Assembly: GCA_902562015.1 (NCBI GenBank)
Contig: CACERX010000012.1
Coordinates: 1 to 31,664, forward strand
Source of the DNA: an uncultured SAR324 cluster bacterium
GTDB taxonomy: Bacteria > SAR324 > NAC60-12
DNA length: 31,664 nucleotides
Reading direction: 5' to 3'
Shown in pieces: positions 26,060-31,664 of this stretch. The position numbers and the translations under genes are program-made. The notes under the pieces were generated by a model. It worked only from the letters and a program-made list of their open reading frames with translations, had not been told where the DNA came from and made no database searches. Positions within the stretch are counted from its first letter, which is position 1. Every line of letters starts with the position of its first letter.

Positions 26060-27031
26060 ATGGGTGCAAAGCCCCGCTCGCTTTCTGGTATAAAGCCTAC
26101 CGGTACTCCCCATTTAGGAAACTATCTGGGCATGATTAAACCTGCGATACAAATGCAGAAAACGCACGAGACGTTTTATTTTATCGCTGATTATCATGCT
26201 CTTACCTCCACACACGATCCCGATCAACTCAGAGAAAATGCATATGATCTTACGGCTATTTTCTCAGCTTTAGGAATGGATTTTGAGAATCATGCTTTTT
26301 TTCGACAATCAGATATTCCTGAAGTTACAGAACTGACCTGGATTCTTTCTTGTATAACTCCAAAGGGGCTGATGGAAAGGGCACATGCATATAAGGATGC
26401 GATTTCGAAAAAACAGGAAATAAATATTGGATTATTCAGTTATCCTGTTCTGATGGCTTGCGATATATTGATTTATGACTCGAATTTTGTCCCAGTAGGT
26501 CAGGACCAGCGTCAACATTTAGAAATTACAAGAGACTTGGCCATTCGCTTTAATCATCTTTTTGGGGAAGCATTTGTTATTCCGGAGGCAATTATTCAAA
26601 AAGATGTTTCTATAATACCGGGACTTGACGGTAGGAAAATGAGCAAATCATATGGGAATATTGTCCCTTTGATGGCTCCTGAAAAACAGTTCCGGAAGGC
26701 TATCATGAAAATCACCACAGATTCAAAAACAGTTGATGAGCCAAAGAACCCTGACACATGCAACGTTTTTTCTCTTTATAAGTGTTTCTCAACAGAAAAA
26801 GACCAGAAAGAATTGGCTTCGCGTTACAGAGCAGGGAGTATGGGTTATGGAGAAGCAAAACAGCTTTGCTTTGAAGCACTAAATGCTGAACTCAAGGGGC
26901 CAAGGGAAAATTATCAGAACATTAGAAAAAATCTTCCCCAATTGGATGGGATACTGGAATCTGGTCGAGACAAAGCACGATCTATTGCAAGACAAGTAAC
27001 CGAAAGAGTGCGTTCAAAGGTTGGTCTTTAA
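26060..27031 (+). CDS. trpS: Tryptophanyl-tRNA synthetase
   Basis: A 323-aa class Ic synthetase, close to the usual 330 aa. GTPHLGNYLG (15-24) is the HIGH-equivalent, MACDILIY (132-139) and GQDQRQHLEITRD (148-160 region) are family signatures, and KMSKS is at 193-197. It charges tRNA-Trp. The ATG is 3 bases after the rpmA stop, so it is very likely translated from the rplU-rpmA transcript. The downstream gap to purB is 85 bases. Confidence 0.96.
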   Translation: MGAKPRSLSGIKPTGTPHLGNYLGMIKPAIQMQKTHETFYFIADYHALTSTHDPDQLRENAYDLTAIFSALGMDFENHAFFRQSDIPEVTELTWILSCITPKGLMERAHAYKDAISKKQEINIGLFSYPVLMACDILIYDSNFVPVGQDQRQHLEITRDLAIRFNHLFGEAFVIPEAIIQKDVSIIPGLDGRKMSKSYGNIVPLMAPEKQFRKAIMKITTDSKTVDEPKNPDTCNVFSLYKCFSTEKDQKELASRYRAGSMGYGEAKQLCFEALNAELKGPRENYQNIRKNLPQLDGILESGRDKARSIARQVTERVRSKVGL

Positions 27032-27116
27032 AAAATTAATCTCCGTGAAAAATCAGTAATAACTTAACCTTATCAAAAATTCATTAGCTTTAAATTCTGT
27101 TAAGCTGCTTACAATA

Positions 27117-28535
27117 ATGATTCCCGATATAATTGCATCTCGCTACGTCAGCTCAGAAATTTCAGAAATATGGTCACCTGAAGGGAAGGTACACCTAGAA
27201 CGTGAATTCTGGATAGTTGTGATGAAGGCCCAGCAAAAATTGGGAGTTGATATTCCGGAATCAGCAATTAATTCTTACGAAAAAGTTAAGAATCAGATTG
27301 ACCTGAAAAGTATTTCAAAACGTGAAAAAAAGCTACGTCATGATGTGAAATCCAGAATAGAAGAATTTTGTGATTTGGCCGGATACCAGCATATACACAA
27401 AGGCCTTACAAGTAGGGATTTAACTGATAACGTAGAGCAACTGCAAATACTTCGTTCTTTGAAAAAAATTCGTCTAAAGGTAGTTGCAGTTCTGCATCAA
27501 ATGGCTTCATGGAGTTTGCGGACCAAAAACATTTCTCTCGTTGGGCGAACCCATAATATTCCAGCACAACCTACAACTTTGGGAAAAAGAATATCTATGT
27601 TTGGAGAAGAGATATTGCTTGCACTTGGTAGGTTCGAGCACCTCATTGAAAATTATCCCATGCGAGGTATTCAGGGTGCAATTGGGACTAGGCTTGATCA
27701 ATTGGAGCTTATGAATGGAGATGAAAAAAAAGTACGTAAACTGAACAAGCTGGTTCTTGAACATTTCGACTCTAGTTCAGTTATGAACTCTGTTGGGCAA
27801 ATCTATCCAAGAAGTCTTGACCTCGAGACAGTCAACGGTCTAATTACGATAAGTTCAGGAATTTCCAGTTTTGCCAAAACATTACGATTGATGGCAGGTC
27901 AGGATTTAGCAACAGAAGGATTCCAGAAGGGACAAACAGGCTCATCGGCAATGCCTCACAAAATGAATGCACGTACATCTGAACGCATCTGCGGACTTCA
28001 CCATGTTTTGACTGGTTTTGGTTCAATGCTTAACGGTATAAGTGGCGATCAGTGGAATGAGGGAGATGTTTCCTGTTCAGTTGTGCGTCGTGTTGCTCTT
28101 CCTGGTGCTTTCTTTGCGGCTGATGGTCTTCTTGAAGCGACACTTACAGTGTTGAAGGAAATGGCGTTTTATGAAGCCAGTATTAAAGAAGAACTTCAAA
28201 AGAATCTGCCGTTTTTGGCATCAACGGTGCTCTTGATGCAAGCTGTTCGAAATGGAGGTGGCAGGGAAAACATGCACCAGATAATTAAAGAACATGCAGT
28301 TGCAATTGCCGAAAATTTACGGCAAGGTAAAAGCAATTTAAATGAATTTGCCCAGTGTCTCGCCGAAGATCATAGATTCCCACTATCGTTGAAGGAAATT
28401 GATGCAGTCCTTAATGATCATGCAAATCTTTCCGCTTCCGCTACTGAACAGGCTGAAAATTTTGCAAATTCGGTTGAAAAATGGACAACTAGATTCCCGG
28501 AAGCCAAAGAAATACTTTCTAAAGAATTGCTTTAA
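27117..28535 (+). CDS. purB: Adenylosuccinate lyase
   Basis: A 472-aa fumarase/aspartase-superfamily lyase. It has RHDVKS (74-79), TSRDLTDN (98-105), GRTHNIPAQPTT (143-154, with the catalytic His) and the flexible signature loop SSAMPHKMN (276-284). It releases fumarate from SAICAR and from adenylosuccinate in purine synthesis. The start is ATG at 27117 without an obvious Shine-Dalgarno. It is on the same strand as trpS but 85 bases away, so it may have its own promoter. It converges with the FecR-like gene. Confidence 0.94.
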   Translation: MIPDIIASRYVSSEISEIWSPEGKVHLEREFWIVVMKAQQKLGVDIPESAINSYEKVKNQIDLKSISKREKKLRHDVKSRIEEFCDLAGYQHIHKGLTSRDLTDNVEQLQILRSLKKIRLKVVAVLHQMASWSLRTKNISLVGRTHNIPAQPTTLGKRISMFGEEILLALGRFEHLIENYPMRGIQGAIGTRLDQLELMNGDEKKVRKLNKLVLEHFDSSSVMNSVGQIYPRSLDLETVNGLITISSGISSFAKTLRLMAGQDLATEGFQKGQTGSSAMPHKMNARTSERICGLHHVLTGFGSMLNGISGDQWNEGDVSCSVVRRVALPGAFFAADGLLEATLTVLKEMAFYEASIKEELQKNLPFLASTVLLMQAVRNGGGRENMHQIIKEHAVAIAENLRQGKSNLNEFAQCLAEDHRFPLSLKEIDAVLNDHANLSASATEQAENFANSVEKWTTRFPEAKEILSKELL

Positions 28536-28543
28536 GTGAATAA

Positions 28544-28563
28544 GGAGACTAGGATTAGTCCCC
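28544..28563. terminator. Weak hairpin between convergent purB and the FecR-like gene
   Basis: GGAGACTA (28544-28551) pairs with TAGTCCCC (28556-28563) around a GGAT loop, with one mismatch. No U tract follows on either strand, so it is only a possible transcription stop or protective structure. Confidence 0.3.
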
Positions 28564-28580
28564 CTAAATGATGTGATTTA

Positions 28581-29591
<1,011 letters not shown>

Positions 29592-29599
29592 TTATTTAA

Positions 29600-29628
29600 A
29601 TACTAACACAACAATGAAATATAAACAA
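29600..29628 (-). promoter_or_regulatory. Candidate sigma70 promoter for the FecR-like gene
   Basis: On the minus strand, TTGTTT (29628-29623) is separated by 17 bases from TAGTAT (29605-29600), about 66 bases before the ATG at 29534. It lies in the 183-base gap after the MOSC gene; the gap is very AT-rich, so this is tentative. Confidence 0.35.
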
Positions 29629-29717
29629 CATTTTATGAAAAAAACCGGCTCATAGCATGTAAGTTAGATATATTGTTAAATCCTCAGTATAAACAAAAAA
29701 ATTAGAGTATTTATTTG

Positions 29718-30521
29718 TCACTTGATTATCTCTATTTTCATGCCAACCTCAATTTTTCCTGAGGAACGGGGGATTAAATTTTGACCAAAAACTACTTCTC
29801 CATTAAATTTTCTGTATTTTGCCAACGTCCTCAAAGGCTCCCTACCAGAGAATTTGCCAGTTTCAGGATCAACGGTAATTAGTACACATCTGGAACATGG
29901 TTTTGCAATTTGCAATTCACAGTCACCTATTCTAATGACTCTCCAGTTATCTTCTTGGTAGGGCAGAGTATTTCTTAATACTAGGTTTGGACGAAAACGC
30001 TTCATCGAAATTTCTTCAGGAATTCTACTATTGAGGTCGTTTAAAGAAGATTCAGAAATCAGAAGCAAAGGGAACCCATCAGAAAAAGCCACCTGATTTT
30101 TTCCAATTGCATACTTTTGATCTACCTGGCGATTAGTGTGATCTGGCATAAAAACAAAATTGCATTTTTCTCCCAAAAATTCACTTATCCAGTTTTCTGA
30201 TTGCTTATCAGCCAGTAATGCCTCGCATCTTTCTCCCCAGATTTCAACCATTTTTGGTATCCCTTCGGTTTTAAATAAAGGTAGTTTTAATTCTGACATC
30301 TCTGGTGCACTAAGTCTTAAAGTGCTGCCAAAAATTTTTGTCTTAAGCAATGCCATTTTAGGGCTGGTCCGTTGCGTGATGAATCTGGCGAATTTATCAA
30401 CAACCATCCAGCGCCTGTCATGAGTCAACCCTCTATGTTCCAGAAATGAATTTTTTAAAGAAATTTCACTTGCTGATTTTATAGGGTATACAATGATTTC
30501 GCTTAGTTCGGGGGCCACCAT
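29718..30521 (-). CDS. MOSC domain protein (YcbX/mARC-like)
   Basis: 267 aa. Residues 5-120 match the MOSC_N beta-barrel (LSEIIVYPIKSASEISL, GLTHDRRWMVVD, FITQRTSPKMALL). Residues 135-265 match the MOSC domain, with FSDGFPLLLISESSLNDLN, RFRPNLVL (175-182) and the cysteine motif KPCSRC (207-212), one Cys of which is the likely molybdenum ligand. It probably binds molybdenum cofactor and reduces N-hydroxylated compounds with a partner electron carrier. It lacks the C-terminal 2Fe-2S ferredoxin domain that E. coli YcbX has, so electrons must come from elsewhere. The start is ATG at 30521. Confidence 0.9.
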   Translation of the reverse strand: MVAPELSEIIVYPIKSASEISLKNSFLEHRGLTHDRRWMVVDKFARFITQRTSPKMALLKTKIFGSTLRLSAPEMSELKLPLFKTEGIPKMVEIWGERCEALLADKQSENWISEFLGEKCNFVFMPDHTNRQVDQKYAIGKNQVAFSDGFPLLLISESSLNDLNSRIPEEISMKRFRPNLVLRNTLPYQEDNWRVIRIGDCELQIAKPCSRCVLITVDPETGKFSGREPLRTLAKYRKFNGEVVFGQNLIPRSSGKIEVGMKIEIIK

Positions 30522-30610
30522 TTTTTAACTGGTAAGGGTTTTAAATATTTTTAAGTAAATTAATAATTAAAGAATTAAAAAATTAATTTCTTAATCTTTG
30601 CAACTTAATT

Positions 30611-31300
30611 CTAGACGCTTAAAAGATGTCTTTGAGGAAAAACCAAATGGAACTCTCCTGAACACTCCCTGTTATCCAACTGAAAGGAGATAATTACATA
30701 CTCATCTTCTTGAATCCGATTATTAAGAAAAACCAGTTGAAGAATGTGACGACAACGTGAAACATTAAGTTTTTCACTTTCAGGCCATAGTTCAATTATG
30801 CTTTTAAAAAAACCTCTTAGTAATTCTCCTATTTCTAGGTAAATCAATGAGTCTGCTTCTCTTAAACCAATAAAAGCGTTTTTATTATGAGGAGCGTTCC
30901 TTTTGTTGACCAAAGAAGCAATTCCTTCTCCAACAGATCTACTCAAATGAAGGATCCAAATTGACTTGGTATGTTTCATTTCAAACAATGAATAATAAGA
31001 TCTTCCAGGAGACCAATTTTGCAAATTGGCACAGGAAAGGCATTGTTCAGGATTGGTAGTAATTCTGAATGCTCCAGGAAGAATGGACTGAAATTGAGCT
31101 GTCATTGTGTTAATCAGTTTCTGGGAAAAAAAATTATTAATAGACACAGTATCTTGAAGGATTTGATTTGAAAAACCTGCGCCTAGAAAATTTTTTGTTT
31201 CAAGTGTTTTTTCGAATTCAGTAAAATTAAATACCTCCTCGATCATGTGCTGATAAATTTCTTCTGAATAATTTTCTTTGTCAGGACCCTGAGATTGCAT
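30611..31300 (-). CDS. Unknown 229-aa protein, possibly an orphan FliM-like domain
   Basis: I do not recognise it with certainty. No signal peptide or membrane helix is seen. The pattern follows the FliM/CheC middle domain: a long helix (INNFFSQKLINTMTAQFQSIL) and a strand, then FEMKHTKSIWILHLSRSVGEGIASLVNKR, IYLEIGELLRGFFKSIIELWP, and a last strand pair YVIISFQLDNRECSGEFHLVFPQ, like the closing g.l.l.iP of that fold. It lacks the N-terminal CheY-binding peptide and the C-terminal SpoA domain of true FliM. Two cysteines (C88 and C91 region, CLSC) could bind metal. No flagellar or chemotaxis gene is nearby. The ATG at 31300 is the first start, and it lies 89 bases upstream of the MOSC gene. 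Confidence 0.45.
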   Translation of the reverse strand: MQSQGPDKENYSEEIYQHMIEEVFNFTEFEKTLETKNFLGAGFSNQILQDTVSINNFFSQKLINTMTAQFQSILPGAFRITTNPEQCLSCANLQNWSPGRSYYSLFEMKHTKSIWILHLSRSVGEGIASLVNKRNAPHNKNAFIGLREADSLIYLEIGELLRGFFKSIIELWPESEKLNVSRCRHILQLVFLNNRIQEDEYVIISFQLDNRECSGEFHLVFPQRHLLSV

Positions 31301-31453
31301 TGCTCGTTATTGAGGCTAGTGAGATTATCAAGAAAAAAGTTATGATCTATATTTTAGTCGATTTAAATGAGAGAGTAACACATTTATGATGCTAAGTGAA
31401 ATTTACAATTATAAGTTTGAATCTCCAGTCAATATTTGACAAAATTTAACAAC

Positions 31454-31664
31454 ATGCTGAAAGACAATTTAAACAGTAGTTTTTACAAAAAAAATGCTGC
31501 TCAGAGGTACTTCACGAAAATTTTACATATTTTTGTGAAGTCTCAGAAGAAAATCATGTTAACTCTATTATTAGTTCCAAACATCTTTATTTTTCAAAAT
31601 GAACTAATAGCAGAAACTCAGGGCAGGGAAGTTCAAATTTTTGTTAGGAGTGGAGCAGAATTAC
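31454..31664 (+). CDS. Partial gene with hydrophobic N-terminus, running off the right edge
   Basis: The frame from the ATG at 31454 is open to the end of the window (70 codons, no stop). A second in-frame ATG at 31556 begins MLTLLLVPNIFIF, a hydrophobic stretch like a signal sequence or membrane helix, followed by ELIAETQGREVQIFVRSGAEL. The ATG at 31556 has an AGAAG-like element upstream, so either start is possible. The rest of the protein is outside the window, so no function is assigned. The gap before it (31301-31453) shows no convincing promoter. Confidence 0.5.
   Translation, partial: MLKDNLNSSFYKKNAAQRYFTKILHIFVKSQKKIMLTLLLVPNIFIFQNELIAETQGREVQIFVRSGAEL

Noticed and set aside
31436..31441. 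TTGACA just before the edge gene
   Set aside because: The expected -10 position would fall inside the first codons after 31454 and shows no good match; it could only serve a start at 31556.

Overview
The window is an AT-rich, gene-dense stretch of a Gram-negative bacterial chromosome. It carries about 28 protein genes and one tRNA, almost all housekeeping or transport functions. The mix points to a free-living, probably marine proteobacterium-like lineage: split GlyQ/GlyS, a four-gene AapJQMP amino-acid ABC importer, a class I DAHP synthase, a classical MenB-A-C-E menaquinone block, DUF3015 and DUF445 proteins, and MOSC and FecR-like proteins. An uncultured delta-like group such as SAR324 would fit, but this is inference from gene content and not a taxonomic proof. 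No phage, transposase, CRISPR array or integrase is visible, and no gap over 300 bases lacks a gene.

Layout. Bases 1-2259 (+): the end of xseA, then gloB and a cation diffusion facilitator with an enlarged C-terminus. Bases 2279-8819 (-): an operon read right to left. It starts from a good sigma70-like promoter (8868-8896) with an unrecognised 589-aa protein, translationally coupled (ATGA) to glyQ, then glyS and a GT39-type glycosyltransferase. glyS is interrupted by a frameshift at a 7-A tract and also carries a short GC-rich in-frame insert. Bases 8975-11165 (+): an EamA permease and a DadA-like oxidoreductase. Bases 11251-25076 (-): prmC, aroF/G/H-type DAHP synthase, tRNA-Pro(GGG), a hotdog thioesterase, DUF445, a DUF3015 protein, aapP-M-Q-J, and menE-C-A-B, listed in coordinate order. 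Bases 25266-28535 (+): rplU, rpmA, trpS, purB. Bases 28581-31300 (-): a secreted FecR-like protein, a MOSC protein and a possible orphan FliM-like protein. A gene with a hydrophobic N-terminus runs off the right edge (+).

How the parts work together. menB, menA and menC abut or overlap and end in menE, giving steps from succinylbenzoate formation to prenylation of dihydroxynaphthoate; menD, menF and menH are not here. The aap genes form a complete importer whose binding-protein gene is separated from the permease genes by a strong stem-loop. DadA and the Aap importer could both serve amino-acid scavenging, but they are not adjacent.

No complete new defence or mobile system was found. The points most worth a second look are the coupled 589-aa protein, the frameshift and the insert in glyS, the roughly 270-residue unknown extension on MenE, the histone-H1-like repeat tail on L21, and the orphan FliM-like protein.
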